Notes: generated by a model from the sequence alone, not told the origin. 64,000 nt of DNA from Adiantum capillus-veneris (GCA_014529385.2 CM043960.1:77058910-77122909); one strand, 5' to 3'; positions 21,449 through 34,053 are shown, counted from the stretch's first letter. Made by a program: numbers and translations.

Positions 21449-21693
21449 AACACCATATTAGAGAGTTTGAGACTTTAGAGCCAATTGGGAATCACCACTG
21501 TCTTATAGGTTTGACCATATGGAAAAATCTCAAACTAGTTTTTAAGTCCAGCTCCTTACACAAGGTAGAACCTGAAAAGCTCTTTTGAGTCATGCTCTCA
21601 AAACTTTGGCTAAGATTTGGCCATGTGATCAAATCTTAAGCGAGTTTTAAAAGTGGGAATTGAAAAATTTCCAAAATCACTAATATGGTGTTG
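21449..21693. mobile_element. 245-bp MITE with TAA target duplication
   Basis: Present only in array unit one. The ends AACACCATATTAG and CTAATATGGTGTTG form a 13-bp inverted repeat that continues imperfectly to about 26 bp. TAA flanks both sides (21446-21448 and 21694-21696). Units two (near 23297) and three (near 24858) have the empty site GCTAAATCTAAA, which equals the flanks with one TAA removed. The 3-bp TAA/TTA duplication suggests a PIF/Harbinger (Tourist-like) origin. Confidence 0.8.
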
Positions 21694-24600
21694 TAAATCT
21701 AAATTCACCAATGGAGGGTGTTAGGTCGCAAAAAATACATGCTAAATATCCTTAGATCTTTGAAAATAATGAAATGCTTAAAATTCCTCACAAACTTAAA
21801 TTTGCACAAATGCTTCATTAACACACAAATTTATTTATGGTAAACAAATTTTGAAGATATTGAAATTTGATGCACTTTGGGGAAGTTCTTCTCACAGCCA
21901 TAAGAACGACAAGGGCTTTCACAACAACATGCTATCGTAGAATGGAGAGCAACAAGGAACCTCAGGTCAATAATAAACACCAAAATTTAAACAAGGAATA
22001 GTACAAAGCAGTGACCTAAAATCCAATAAATCCCTAGCTCCATCTAAAATCCATGCTCTCATGAGCTAATGATATATGCACAAACAAACAACCAATGATA
22101 TAAACATCAAACACTATTGCAGACAACCGAATGCAGAACATTGAACATTTGGGCCGTAACAGAAATCTTACAGTGCATAAGTGTAAGATTCAATATGGTT
22201 TTGAGGAAAATAAACAAAGATAAGCAAAAAAAAGGGACAATCCATCATTAAGAAACCATGGACATCACATTCTAATGCAGGTCCTTGTAGATCAAGGGGA
22301 TTCCAAAAATGTCTACAGCATGTATGCAAGTTTCAATAGAACTTTGGGGCATTTGAAGAAGACACAAGCAGAAATCGACATCATGCAACATATCAAGTCA
22401 ATGCAATTTAATGAACACTTCCGGAGCTACAGAAAATTGACATGTGATATAGCCATAGGAAGTGTATACTAGCCGCATAAAAAAATTCTTGCCAAAGAGG
22501 ACAGGGGTGATAGCATGTGTGCACTACAAGCAAGAAACCCTTCCCTAAAACTTCTACAACATGTGTAGCTCTCAATAAACGTTTGAAGTTTTAAATGCAA
22601 ACAAAGCACAAAGCAAAGATTAAGCAACATTGTTTACCAACTAAAATAGTTGAGCCACTTCAAACAATTCAATAGGCATTGCGAAAAAATGGGCATTACG
22701 AGGGGCATATCAACACAGAAGTAAAATAGATGTAGATCCGAGCAAAGCAACATGTTGACAACCATAACTGAACCAAATCAATTGGCATGCACAAAATGGG
22801 CATTACGAAGGGCATAGCAAGTGCAGAAGCAAAAATGGTACAGATCGAGGTGGGGTGATAAGTTTCCCTCCTATAGAGCAAGAGACAAGCATAAAACATA
22901 GAGTTGACCAATAATAATTAGTAGCATAAACATCCATACCATCTTAAATTAAGAGGGATTGAGTTAGATTTGGTGCGAGAAATAAGGCATTTCACTTAAG
23001 TGGCCAAATCCATGTCCGTTTATACCATCACCTCCTTATCAAAGAGTGAACCTACTGACACACAATTGAATATGATTAAAACCCAACTCATATCATCTCT
23101 ATGAAGAAAAGAGGATGCACAAATTTGATATATTTAAAAATAAAATCTTTTTCTTCCCATTATTACAATTTTCAAACTTCTACGTAGAAAGGAAGTGTTA
23201 AGCTATATTCAAATTACAATTACCCATCAAATATATCTGCCTCGCCTTCATCCTAACATTGCTATTTTCCTACAAATAAAAGCAAGCTTCAATCCTGCTA
23301 AATCTAAACTCACAAATGGAGGGTATTAACTCGCAAAAATACATGCTAAATATCCTTAGATCTTTGAAAACAATCAAAGAATCCTTAAAATTCCTCAAAA
23401 ATTTAAATTGCATAATTGCTTCATTTACAAACAAATTTACTTACGGTAAACAAATTTTGAAGATATTGAAATCTGATGCACTTTGGGGAGGTTTTTATCA
23501 TGACCATAACAACGACAAGGGTTTTCACAACAACAACATGCTATCTCATAATGGAGAGCAACCAAGAGCCTCTAGTCAACAATAAACACCAAAATCTAAA
23601 CAAGGACGAGTACAAAGCAGTGACCTAAAATCCAAAAAATGCCTAGCTCGATCTTAAATACATACTCTCATGATTTAATAATATCTGCACAAACAAACAA
23701 GTAATGATGTAAACACCACATATTACTACATACAACTAAATGTAGAACATTGAATATCCAGGTCATTAAAAAAAATTTCACACTACATAAGGTGCATGAT
23801 TCAATATGGATTCGAGGAAAATAAACAAAGACAAGCAAAAAAAGGGGACAATACATCATCAAGAAACCATGGACGTCACATTCCAATGCAGGCCCTTGTT
23901 GATTGAGGGGTTCCAAAAACATCTACATCATGTGTGCAAGTTTCAAGACTTTGGGGCATTTGAATTGGACACAATCAGAAAGCAACATCATGCAACACAT
24001 CATGTCAATGCAGTCCAATGAACACTACTAGAGCTACAAAAATCAACATGTAATATAGCCATAGGAAGAGTATACTGGTCGCATAAGAAAATCTTGCAAA
24101 AGAGGACAAGGATGATAGCATGCCACTACAAGCAAGAAATCCTTCCCAAAAACTTCTACAACATGTGCAACTCTCAATAAACCTTTGAAGGTTTAAACGC
24201 AAACGAAACACAAAACAAAGATTAAGCAACATTGTTTTAACAAATGAAATAGTTGAGCCAATTCAACAGTCATTGTGCAAAAATGGGTGTTACATGGGGC
24301 ATATCAGATACCGAAGCAAAATGGGTATAGATCAAAGCAAGGCGATATGTAATAGTTGAACCAAATTGGTGGGCATTGCACAAAAATGGGCATTATGAAG
24401 GGCATAGCAAGTGCAAAAGCAAAAATGGTATACATCAGGGTAGGGTGACAAGTTGCCTACCTATAGAGCAGGAGACAAACATAAAACATAGAGTAGACCA
24501 TTAATAACTAGTAGCATTAACATCCATGCCATCTTAATTTCAGAGAGAATGAGTCAGATTTGGTCTGAGAAATAAGGCCATTTCACGTAAATGGCCAAAT

Positions 24601-24891
24601 CCATGTCTCTTTATACCATCACTCCATATGCAAGAGTGAACCTACTCACACACAGTTGACTATGATTAGAATCCAACTCATAGCACCTCTATGTAGAAAA
24701 GGGAACATACTCTCACACATAACTAATATATTCAAGGATAAAATCTTTTCTTCGCAAGTTAAAATTATTACAATTTACAATCACCCATCAATTATATCTG
24801 CCTCGCCTTCACCTTAGCATCGCTATTTTCCTACAAATAAAAGCAAGCTTCAATCATGCTAAATCTAAACTCACCAAGGGAGGGTATTAAC

Positions 24892-25116
24892 TGTTGGCAT
24901 TAGGGTTGCAGGAAAACACACACAGCTTGGAGAAGATGAACGAAGATCAAGGCACGCAAAGAGAGAAGCATTACTTAGTGTGCAATGGGAAGATAGATAG
25001 CCCTAGAGTGATGGGTGTATATACAATGCACGGGAAAAAAACCTCCTAAAGAGGGAAAAATGCCCCGGAAGTCCTAGTGTGTTCACACACATCACTACCA
25101 CATGTATATCGTAACA
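24892..25116 (-). repeat. copia 3' LTR
   Basis: Reads TGTTGGCATTAGGGTTGCAG on the plus strand and ends GTAACA. It is clearly homologous to 34068-34293, 35620-35843 and 60049-60253. The plus-strand sequence just after it (AATCCCCCC) is the complement of the polypurine tract. Confidence 0.9.
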
Positions 25117-25127
25117 AATCCCCCCTG
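25117..25127 (-). other. polypurine tract
   Basis: The minus strand reads AGGGGGGATT immediately before the 3' LTR, the expected plus-strand primer for reverse transcription. The same tract (AGGGGGATT) lies beside the LTR at 60254. Confidence 0.8.
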
Positions 25128-25149
25128 GAGTGATGCAGTGAACGAGAGC

Positions 25150-28054
25150 TGGCACATGAATTGCCATGCCCTGAGGACATGATCAGTCCACAAAGGGGAG
25201 TAAGCCCAAAGCTTTGAACTTCTCACGAGACAATGCCTTTGTGAAAAGATCTGCAAGGTTGTCATGTGTTGGCACATAAGCCAAGATGATCTCTCCTGCT
25301 GAGAGCCTCTCCCTGACATAGTGGTAATGCACCTCAATGTGCTTTGTGCGAGCATGAAAAAATGGGTTCCTCGCAACTGCCAATGCGCTTTGACTGTCAG
25401 TGTAGATAGTGTTGGCAGTGTCCTGTCCAACACCCAAATCATCCATAAGGCATCAGAGCCATATACACTCAACCGTAGCTGTGAAGACTACCCTGTACTC
25501 AGCCTCACAACTTGAAGTGGACATAGTAGGTTGCTTCTTGCTCAATCATGATATACACGAACTGCCAAGCATGAAACAAAAACCACTTGTGGACACTCGC
25601 GTGTCAAAACAACCAGCCCACCAATCCGAGTCCAAAAAAGCATGTAAGTCTGGCGGCAATGATCCCCCTTGGGAGAAAACAAGACAAGATGTAAAGTGCC
25701 ACTAAGGTAGTGGAAAATCCTCTTGACATCCTGCCAATGCTTAGACCCTGGGCTATGCATAAATTTGCTGACTTCTGAGATTGAAAACTGGATATCCGGC
25801 CTCGTTTTGCATACATAAATAAGGCAACCAACAGTGTTTCGGTAAAGAGTGACATCAACAGGATCACCAGCGTCATGAAGACTCAATTTCAAACCTGTTT
25901 CGATGGGAGTGGCAATAGGTTTGCAATCCTCAAGTCCAAACTTACATAGCAATGTCTCTATGTAACTTTTCTGACACGAGGCAATACCACCATCACACTG
26001 CTTAAACTGTATACCCAAGTAATGATGCAATAGCCCCAAATCTTTCATCTTGAAAGTAGCATTTAAATCGGCCTTAAATTCAAAAATATGTTCCTCATTG
26101 GGAACAGTAATCAACAAATCATCCACATAAAGAACAACAATGAGAAGTACATCTCCCTCATGCTTGACATACAATGTGCTTTCTGTTGGATTGCTACGAA
26201 AGCCTCGTTTGACCAAATGAGTGTCAGCTTTCTCATACCAAGCACAAGGAGATTGCTTCAACCCATACAAAGCCTTCTTATATTTGCACACTTTTTCCTC
26301 TTGTCCTTTGTTGACAAAACTGTGAGGCTGTGTTACATAAACTTCCTCAAATATATAACCATTCAACAAAGCAGTAACAATGTCTGATTGATGTACATCC
26401 CAACCAAAATGAGCTGCCAATGCACATAGAAAATGCACAGTAGTCATACAAAAAGTGGGAGAAAAAGTTTCTTTATAATATGTGCCTTTTTGTTGTGCAT
26501 AACCCTTGGCAACAATTCGAGCCTTATGGCGATCGATCTCACCATTTGGCTTGCGTTTCAACTTGTAAACCCACTTCATACCAAAGGCCTTTTTGCCAGG
26601 AGGCAAATCACATAAAGTCCATGTGTCATTTTCTATAAGTGCATCATATTTTGATTGCATGGTAGCCATCTAATTTTCTGAATTTTGTGCTTCATCAAAA
26701 GACAGAGGTTCCTCAACATCATGTAAGCTAGACACAACCAAGAATAACAATCTGATGCATAAGATACATGGCTATAGCCTAAACGAGTACGACTAGACAA
26801 AGGTGCATCCAATTTACTGTCATGCAATGTATGCACCAGCCCTTTTTGGCATACCTCTAGCTTGCTCATTTTCAACCCTTTTCTCATCAAGTACATCATG
26901 TACATCTGCATCAGTAATAGATTGATCTGTAACATTTTCGGAAACCCCCATAGGCTGTACATTTGCCTCATTGGAATTTATGTTTGAATTTCCACCACTG
27001 AAAAGAGGCAACAAAGTGTCATAAATGTCCTGTGAGCTTACATTACTATCTCTAGTACATGATAGCAAAGGCTGAGTAGAATCTTCCACACTACATCCCG
27101 TGAAACCAAAATATGCTTTGTTTGCGGATGATACAACCTGTAACCTTTGCTTTCAGGAATATAACCAACAAAAAATACATTTGACAGCCTTATCATCCAA
27201 TTTTTTGCGTTGTGTTTGTGGCACCAAAGCATATGCCAAACGGCCAAAAACACACGTGTACTCAATAGAAGACTTTCTGTCATGCCATGCTTCATATGGA
27301 GTAATAGACTACAAAGATTTTGTAGGACACCTGTTAAGTACATAAGTGGCACACATGATGGCCTCAAACCAAAATGAATGCGGCAAAGCTTGACTTTTGA
27401 CCATACAACGTGCCATTTCCGTAAGCGACCTATTTTTCCTCTCAGCAACACCATTTTGCTGAGGTGTATAAGGCACTGTACATTGGTGTTTTATCCCACG
27501 ACTAGCCAGAAATGCATTTAATTCATGAGACACACACTCCCCCCCTTATTCGAAACGGAGGGTACCCATAGTACATTTCGAGACATTTTCAGCCATATCC
27601 AGAAATTGTTTGAAGCACATAAAAACCCATGCATGCCTGGAGTAATCATCAATGAAAGTCATGAAGTAAAGATATTTTCCCAAGGACGGAGTTTGCATGG
27701 GCCCACAAACATCACTATGTACAAGCTATAACCTGCATGTGGCCCTAACTGAACCATCCTTTGGAAACTTAGAATGCTGCATTTTACCCAAAATACAGCC
27801 TTCACAAACATGTTTGACAGGCGCTTCAAGAGGTGGCAAAGAAGCAACCATATCAGATTGTTGCAAATGCAGCAAACTGGCAAAATTCAGATGCCCAAAA
27901 AGAGCATGCCATAGTTTTGCATATGAAACAGCCCTTGAATCTGCAATTGCATTTGCAAAAAAATTTCCACACTTGTCATACAAAGTGAGCTTATATAGCC
28001 CATGGCACAAAAGGCTAGATGCAACAATTTCATCACCAAAACTGAGATCATGAA
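25150..28054 (-). pseudogene. pol: copia pol: integrase, reverse transcriptase, RNase H
   Basis: Reading down the minus strand. The integrase zinc region (28010-27726) has LWHALFGHLN and HVCEGCILGK (HHCC). The core follows with a HSDVCGPM-type Asp and GVAERKNR (Glu near 27443), so DDE residues are visible in pieces across frames. A linker (27089-26820) follows. RVT_2 runs 26669-25542, with VAKGYAQQKG, DVHQSDIVTALLNG, LYGLKQSPCAWYEK and the catalytic YVDD at 26129-26118. RNase H (25446-25183) has TIYTDSQSALAVARN, KHIEVHYHYVRERL and ADLFTKALSREKF. Frame changes near 27.3, 26.7 and 25.6 kb make it a pseudogene. The first residues after the nested insertion (HDLSFGDEIV) continue the protein broken at 32505. 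Confidence 0.9.
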
Positions 28055-28381
28055 TGTTAGGTAAAGGCGGTGTGCCTCACCGTGCTTTGCCCATGTCCGT
28101 CGGCTAGTGTCCCGGCTGCCCACATTTATCTCCTTATTCTTTATACATACAAAGAATAAGGAGCTCTCACTCACACTCTCACATGGTACTCATACAGTGA
28201 GATTTGGGAGCTCCACCTCACATCCTGTGTCATGCTCACATCCTCTCGGGTGGGAGAGTCCGGCTGCCCACATTTATCTCCTTATTCTTTATACATACAA
28301 AGAATAAGGAGCTCTCACTCACACTCTCACATGGTGCTCACATAGTGAGATTTGGGAGCTCCACCCCACATCCTATGTCAT

Positions 28382-28419
<38 letters not shown>

Positions 28420-28468
28420 TCTTCCCTTCGCACTCTTTGCGCACGTGCACCGCATCCGTACACTCACA
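28055..28468 (+). repeat. 5' LTR of nested element, with 148-bp internal duplication
   Basis: Longer than its partner (414 versus about 243 bp). The block beginning CGGCTGCCCACATTTATC occurs at 28113 and again at 28261, a 148-bp direct duplication absent from the 3' LTR. A CT tract (28383-28415) also expands the 5' copy. Confidence 0.88.
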
Positions 28469-28470
28469 TC

Positions 28471-28482
28471 TGGTATCAGAGC
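28471..28482 (+). other. primer-binding site (initiator tRNA-Met)
   Basis: TGGTATCAGAGC, two bases after the LTR end, as in the other LTR elements of this window. Confidence 0.9.
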
Positions 28483-28548
28483 TGGTTTCATTCCCGAAAT
28501 CGCTTCCGCGCGCGCGTACTTTCAAGAGTGCAAATAGGATTTCGATTT

Positions 28549-29079
28549 CGGCATCGGCAAATTCAGCTTTTAGCGAGCGTTTCCACCAGGTGTCTTGGCG
28601 TTTTACCCCCCTTCTGAAACCATTCGAGCCATCAAAAACTTCATTCGAGCTACGGTTGAGGAGCTGCATTTTTCAGCCCTCTTTTGGCAGTTTATGCTTT
28701 GTTTTTGGGTCGAAACGGAGGTTTTTGGCATAGCTTTCACACCCGGACTCAGATACATGTGATCCAGGAGTCTACCTTGGGGTTTTGGCACGCTCCGGAC
28801 GCGCTTGTCATATCGGCATCGGCAAATTCAGCTTTTCGCGAGCGTTTCCACCAGGTGTCTTGGCGTTTTACCCCCCTTTTGAAACCATTCGAGCCATCAA
28901 AAACTTCATTCGAGCTACGGTTGAGGAGATGCATTTTTCAGCCCTCTTTTGGCAGTTTATGCTTCGTTTTTGGGTCGAAACGGAGGTTTTTGGCGTAGCT
29001 TTCACACCCGGACTCAGATACATGTGATCCAGGAGTCTACCTTGGGGTTTTGGCACGCTCTGGACGCGCTTGTCATATC
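28549..29079 (+). repeat. 264-bp tandem duplication in the leader
   Basis: Two near-identical copies (28549-28812 and 28813-29079) begin CGGCATCGGCAAATTCAGC and end near TGTCATATC. Differences are few, so this is younger than the element family. Short open frames repeated in both copies are not genes. Confidence 0.92.
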
Positions 29080-30505
29080 ATAATTTTAAAATTCTGAACG
29101 CTGAATTTTTTGCAGTAGCAGTTGTTTATTGTGTGTCGAGGATTCCACACATGGTTTGCTCTCAAATGTGAGAGTGATATTTGCTGCAAGTTTCCTCACA
29201 GGTGGGAGGATACAATGTATGCCTTATGTGGTTTGATGCTCAGGGAGACTAATGTGATTGCATTTTGAGCTCGACAATGTATGCCTCGAGCATGCTTTTT
29301 GGCAGTCATAGGTAGAGCAGATATTTGTGTACTAGATTTGCAGGTGTTTGCAATGATGTATGCAAAGTGTGGAGATTGGTGCATGCATTTGGAGTGCGGT
29401 TTGATGCGCTTTGGTTGCTCATGGTTTTGAGCGTGTAGTCAGTTTGGTTACTGGTTTTGTGGCCGTTTTACTGACAAAACTCTGGTGAAATTTTCCTAGG
29501 AGTTTTATGCGCATTGTTGGTGCGATCGAGATTGTGATTGCTTATAGCACTCAGGATTTGTGTGCAGTGTTTTTCCTTTTGGGTGGTGCATTGCGAGCAT
29601 GTTTTGCTCTGCTTTTTTGGTCTTGAAATGTGTGTGCTCGGCCATTTGGAGCTTCCAGTTATGACTCCCAGCTACAGGTTGAGTCTAGTACTCCCATAGG
29701 TGTTGCCATTTGCAGTTGAGGACATCTTTTGCAGTGTTTTGGCTTGCATACCGGTTTCGACACAGCAGGTGTCTTGAGCTTTTGCTTTGTGTATGCTTTT
29801 GTGGGATAGTGGTTGGAGATTACTCGCCATAGTTTGTGATCGAGCTTGGCTCTCACATTGACAGGTTTTGTCAGTTTGGACACAGTTTGGTGTTCTTGTA
29901 CCCACTCTCGTAGGAGTGAGGATTTGTGTATGCTATGGTTATCTGGCACATTGGTCATTCATTGACACATTTTGGCAGCAGTTTTTCACTCACATATGTA
30001 TGTCATTTGTAGCGCCGTTGCGTGATACTCTGGCTAGAGCAGTTTGGCTCTGTGTATGACTTTGTGAGGTGATTCCGGACGAGTACATTCCCCGATTGGC
30101 CATTTGGGCATTTGTTGTTGTCTCCATTGCGATTTACTGTTGAGTTTTTTCTCGAGTTACAGAGGAGACTCTGCCGAAATTTTGCCAGATATGTATGCCT
30201 ATTGTAGAGGCTAGTGCGCTTGACCTCTTGGTCACCTTCTTTGCTTGAGACAGTGGTTTGCTCTCGGGTGGGAGAGTTTTGCTATCTTGAGCATTGTTTT
30301 CCATAGTGTTTGGCAGTTTGGATTGCGACGTGTATTCCGCATCCATCTCTTTTGCCCGCAGATTGTGGTTCTAGTGGGAGACCTTCTGCGTACTTTGTGC
30401 ATCGAGCTATTCCGCACTTGCTTTTTTGGTTCTGTCTCAATTGTGTGGTTGCCGACAGTTTTTTGGATTGGTTTTACTGCTCTTTGGTTGTACAGGTTGC
30501 CAGAC

Positions 30506-32173
30506 ATGGAAGTACGCACGTCAGAGTTTGAGCTCTTTGTTACGAGATTTGATGGGTCAAATTTTGCTTGGTGAAGCTCGCATATGCTTGATGCATTGAC
30601 TTGTTTGGGCTAGGCATTGCCACTGCAGGGCAAGGATGTGAGGCCAGAGTCCATGTCTGACAGTGCGTGGGAGGACTTGGATGCACTAGCGCGGTCGACG
30701 ATTATGTTGAGCCTAGTAGAGTCAGTCTATTGCATAGTTATGCAAGCACATACAACTAGAGATTTATGGTAGTTGTTGTGTCAGAGATATGGCACCTCAC
30801 AGTCCAGAGGTGCGCCTAGAGCGAGATGCAGGTCTCAGAGACAGAGACTGCACACTTGTTGGCATTGTGGACACACAGGACACATTCAGAGGCGTTGTTT
30901 TCGAAGGATGTGACAGCGCAAACGTCAGTACACGTTGGATGCTTCATCTTTGACTACATCGGAGGCAGATGTTGTGTATGAGGCTACACACGACGGTGAG
31001 GTCGTTCTTGCTTCCATGTTTACTCCTGAGGTTCTCATGTCATGCGATGGCACATTACCTTCGCAGTGGATGCTAGATACTGATGCTTCATTTCACGTCT
31101 TGCCGAGACGCGAGTACTTTTGCTCGTATGCTAGCGGTTTTCTTGGACATGTGCGCTTGACTGATGGTTCAGTCCATGAAATTGTTGGTGCAGGAGATGT
31201 TCGGATGTCATTGCCAAGTGGAGCAATGCTAGTGTTGAGGCATGTTCGCCATGTGCCGAGTTTGACTCGGAGTTTGGTCTCCGTGAGTCAGTTGAGAGAC
31301 AGTGGGTGCCATGTTGTGCTAGATGAGCACGGTTTTAGTTTGCATCGTGGATAGCTTGTTTTAGCTAGAGGTGCTAGTGTTGATAGCACATATCCGATGC
31401 ATGTTAGTCACGTGAGAGATGGCACTATCTCTCTCACATTGTTGCAGCCATGTAGACAGCAGAGACGGGTTTCCTTTGCTAGTGGGTTGCATGCTGCCTT
31501 GCCTTTGTGTCAGCAGAGCAGTGAGACAGTTGTGTGTGTGCCTACTGAGGTTAGGCAATTAGAGCAGGCAGGCTCTTGTGAGACACAGCAGGTTGTGAAT
31601 TTGTCTTGTGGTGATGTTCACGCAGACAGCGGTATCTCTGGGGATGCACAACTTTGTCAGTCATCAGTTGAGGTGACATCGATTGAGCCAGAGATCAATG
31701 CATTGTTCTATGATGCATCTGATACATTTGAGGGCGACAGTTTCCTTCAGACAGCTGTGTATGATTGCAGTGGTGATAATTTTTTGATTTTGCAGTCATT
31801 CTCAGTGGACATGCCTTTGCAAGAGGATGCTGACATGGTGATGCATAGTCAAGTGGTTCCTGATGAGGATGCATATGGAACTGAGGTTGCTGATAGGGAT
31901 AGATTGGTACACATAGTGCATGTTTCGTTGGCTTTTGGGTTTTTCATGTCTGACCTTTTGGTTTCGAGACCTGATCTTGCTTATGCGGTTGGTGCATTTG
32001 CAGTGGGAGTTGTCAGTCGTGCGCTGACTGACACTGGCATTGTGCATTGTGGAGCCATGCAGGTTGTCACTCGATACCTGCATCAGGAGTGTCATCGTAG
32101 CTCTAGCCATAGTGGTATGCATGTTGCATCTACACTAGAGCGGTTACAGAGTGAGCCAGTGGGCATAGGTTGA
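30506..32173 (+). pseudogene. gag: Gag / protease-like / RT-tail polyprotein of non-autonomous element
   Basis: One reading frame of about 555 codons without frameshift, carrying five stops. Order: a copia Gag start (MEVRTSEF, FVTRFDGSNF, WEDLDALARSTIMLSL); a zinc knuckle CWHCGHTGHIQRRC (CX2CX4HX4C, 30857-30898); a protease-like motif WMLDTDASFHV where copia has DSGAS or DTGAS; a gag-pre-integrase-like segment (VRLTDGSVHEIVGAGDVRM, VRHVPSLTRSLVSVSQL); an acidic variable region; and RPDLAYAVGAFAVGVVSRAL with VTRYLHQ, resembling the C-terminal end of copia RT. The stops align with W, Q, Q, R and Q in the related copy at 45-47 kb. The start is chosen at the Met aligned with that copy. Confidence 0.8.
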
Positions 32174-32258
32174 GAGTCGTCTTCTCTCACCTCTTGTATA
32201 TACTAGTTGTAGGCTAGTCTTCTCGCCACTTATCTACACACAGCCTTTAGTGGGAGAA

Positions 32259-32501
32259 TGTTAGGTAAAGGCAGTGTGCCTCACCATGCTTTGCCCGTGT
32301 CCGTCGGCCAGTGTCCGACTGCCCACATTTATCTCCTTATGCTTTATACATACAAAGAATAAGGAGCTCTCACTCACACTCTCACATGGTGCTCACACAG
32401 TGAGATTTGGGAGCTCCACCCCACATCCTGTGTCGTGCTCTCTCTCTCCCTCTCTCCCCTTTGCACTCTCTGCACACGCGCACCGCATCCGCGCACTCAC
32501 A
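32259..32501 (+). repeat. 3' LTR of nested element
   Basis: Starts TGTTAGGTAAAGGCAGTGTG and ends CGCACTCACA. Lacks the 148-bp duplication of the 5' LTR. Confidence 0.88.
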
Positions 32502-32504
32502 ACT

Positions 32505-33744
32505 ATGAACTGTACATATGTAATCCACAAATTTGACTACAAGTCCAAGTCTAGCAAGTGCAGATATAGACAAAAGATTTTTCTTGATCCCAGGTACATA
32601 AAGTGCATCAATAAGTGTGAAAGAACTGCCATTTGTAGCAGTAAGCACAATCTTTCCAACTCCCTTAACCGGATAAGAGGCATTGTTGGCACAAGTGACT
32701 GAATTCCCATGAGGGACAAACTCAAGAGAGGTGAACAATTCACGATGTGAGGTAACGTGCTTTGTAGCACCACTGTCAAAATACCACACATGTGAATCTA
32801 TAGCAATTGGCATGCATGCATCATGGACAACAGGATTGTAAGTGCACTCTGGACTAAAATCCCATTCTGCATCAACATCAGCATCACAGTCTCCTTTCAC
32901 AATGACTGCATTTGTAGTGGAACCAGTATTTGCAGTGGAACCACCCTCTTTCTTCTTAGCCTCTTTGGACTTCAACTTAGGACAGTGCTTGATCAAGTGA
33001 TATTAGCTTTACAATAATAGCAACACATCTTCTTTTTGCCCTTATCACCAGAATTTCTAGAAGAATTTCTTGTTTTTTCTGGAAAGTGACTCTTGCAATA
33101 GCAATGTGCATAATGCGTCAAACTTGACAACTTCTGGATTTCCTTGGGTCATAAGTCTCCAAGTACTAGTAGCAAAATTCTGGTAAGAATCTGGTAAGGC
33201 ATCAAGAACAATCTGCACAAGGGAACTTTCTGAAATGACTTCACCTACAAAAATAAGTTGCTCGTTGATATCCTTGACACCAGCAAGGAAAGTCCATATC
33301 ATCTTCCTCATGCATAATCTTCGATTCCAGGTCTTTACGTAGCAAAGCAATTTTAGCCTCATTGCGGCTTGCATAAAGACCTATTAGAATACCCCAAGCT
33401 TGTTTTACAGATTTCGCTGAACAAATGTGCGAGTAATGGTGTGCTTCACAGACAACGCAATCAACGCATGATCGTGCGCATCCTTTACATCCCAACGAGC
33501 TTGTTTTTTTGTAGGCAAAACAACTCTAATAGCAGCAATCCTTGTAGCAAGACCTGCAACATCCTCAACATCGCCTACATCCTTAGAACCAAGACGTACA
33601 CCAATGCCCTGCACAATATTCCAGACACCCTTTTGACACAAGAACATGTTGCATCATGTAAGCCCACATAGGGTAATTGTCCCCATCCAATCTGTCCTCA
33701 GCAGCAACAAACATCTTGAACACATCTGTGTTGTTGTCAGCCAT
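32505..33744 (-). pseudogene. gag: copia gag and protease region
   Basis: The start Met at 33744 gives MADNNTDVFKMFVAAEDRL followed by DGDNYPMWAYMMQHVLVS. Frameshifted pieces follow: SKDVGDVEDVAGLATRIAA, HHYSHICSAKSVKQAWGILI, ESKIMHEEDDMD, VLDALPDSYQNFATSTW. This is the UBN2-type copia Gag. A zinc knuckle (CYYC then HLIKHC near 33000) is split by a single-base frameshift. The protease follows with DSHVWYFDSGATKHVTS (catalytic DSGA intact) and VPGIKKNLLSISALARLGLV. It stops at TVHS where the nested element begins. Confidence 0.88.
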
Positions 33745-34053
33745 GGAAAATGCATGCACCTGATGTGAAAATTGCCCGAAATGAGGAGAAACTGAGTGAG
33801 ACTAGCACGTGCTATATAGCTCCACCACAACAGACTGTATGGGACTTGTTATGCAGTAATTGGCGTTGACAAAAATTTTGCACAAAATGACAACATTGCC
33901 TATGCAGACCTGGCTATAATGGAATCAGAGGTTGAAATGAGCCCGAATAAAAAATCTGAGCTGGCGGACGCTCGCCAAAGCTCACAGAAATCGGAGTAAG
34001 TGAGCATGCATGTGCTGGAGCTGCAGGCGACTAAGCCCGAGAGGACGCAACCT

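Larger units (their letters stand above)
28055..32504 (+). mobile_element. non-autonomous copia-derived LTR element, nested insertion
   Basis: A 4450-bp insertion into the copia protease/integrase junction: removing it restores TVH/DLSFG across the break. The LTRs are 28055-28468 and 32259 to about 32501, both starting TGTTAGGTAAAGGC. TGGTATCAGAGC (28471-28482) is the tRNA-Met primer site, and AGTGGGAGAA precedes the 3' LTR. ATGAA occurs at 28050-28054 and 32505-32509 as the probable target duplication; the right copy is 3 nt beyond the canonical CA end. A leader of about 2 kb precedes one long frame (30506-32173) coding Gag, a protease-like segment and an RT C-terminal tail; integrase, RT core and RNase H are absent. 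A homologous element lies at 44838-48101. Confidence 0.85.
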
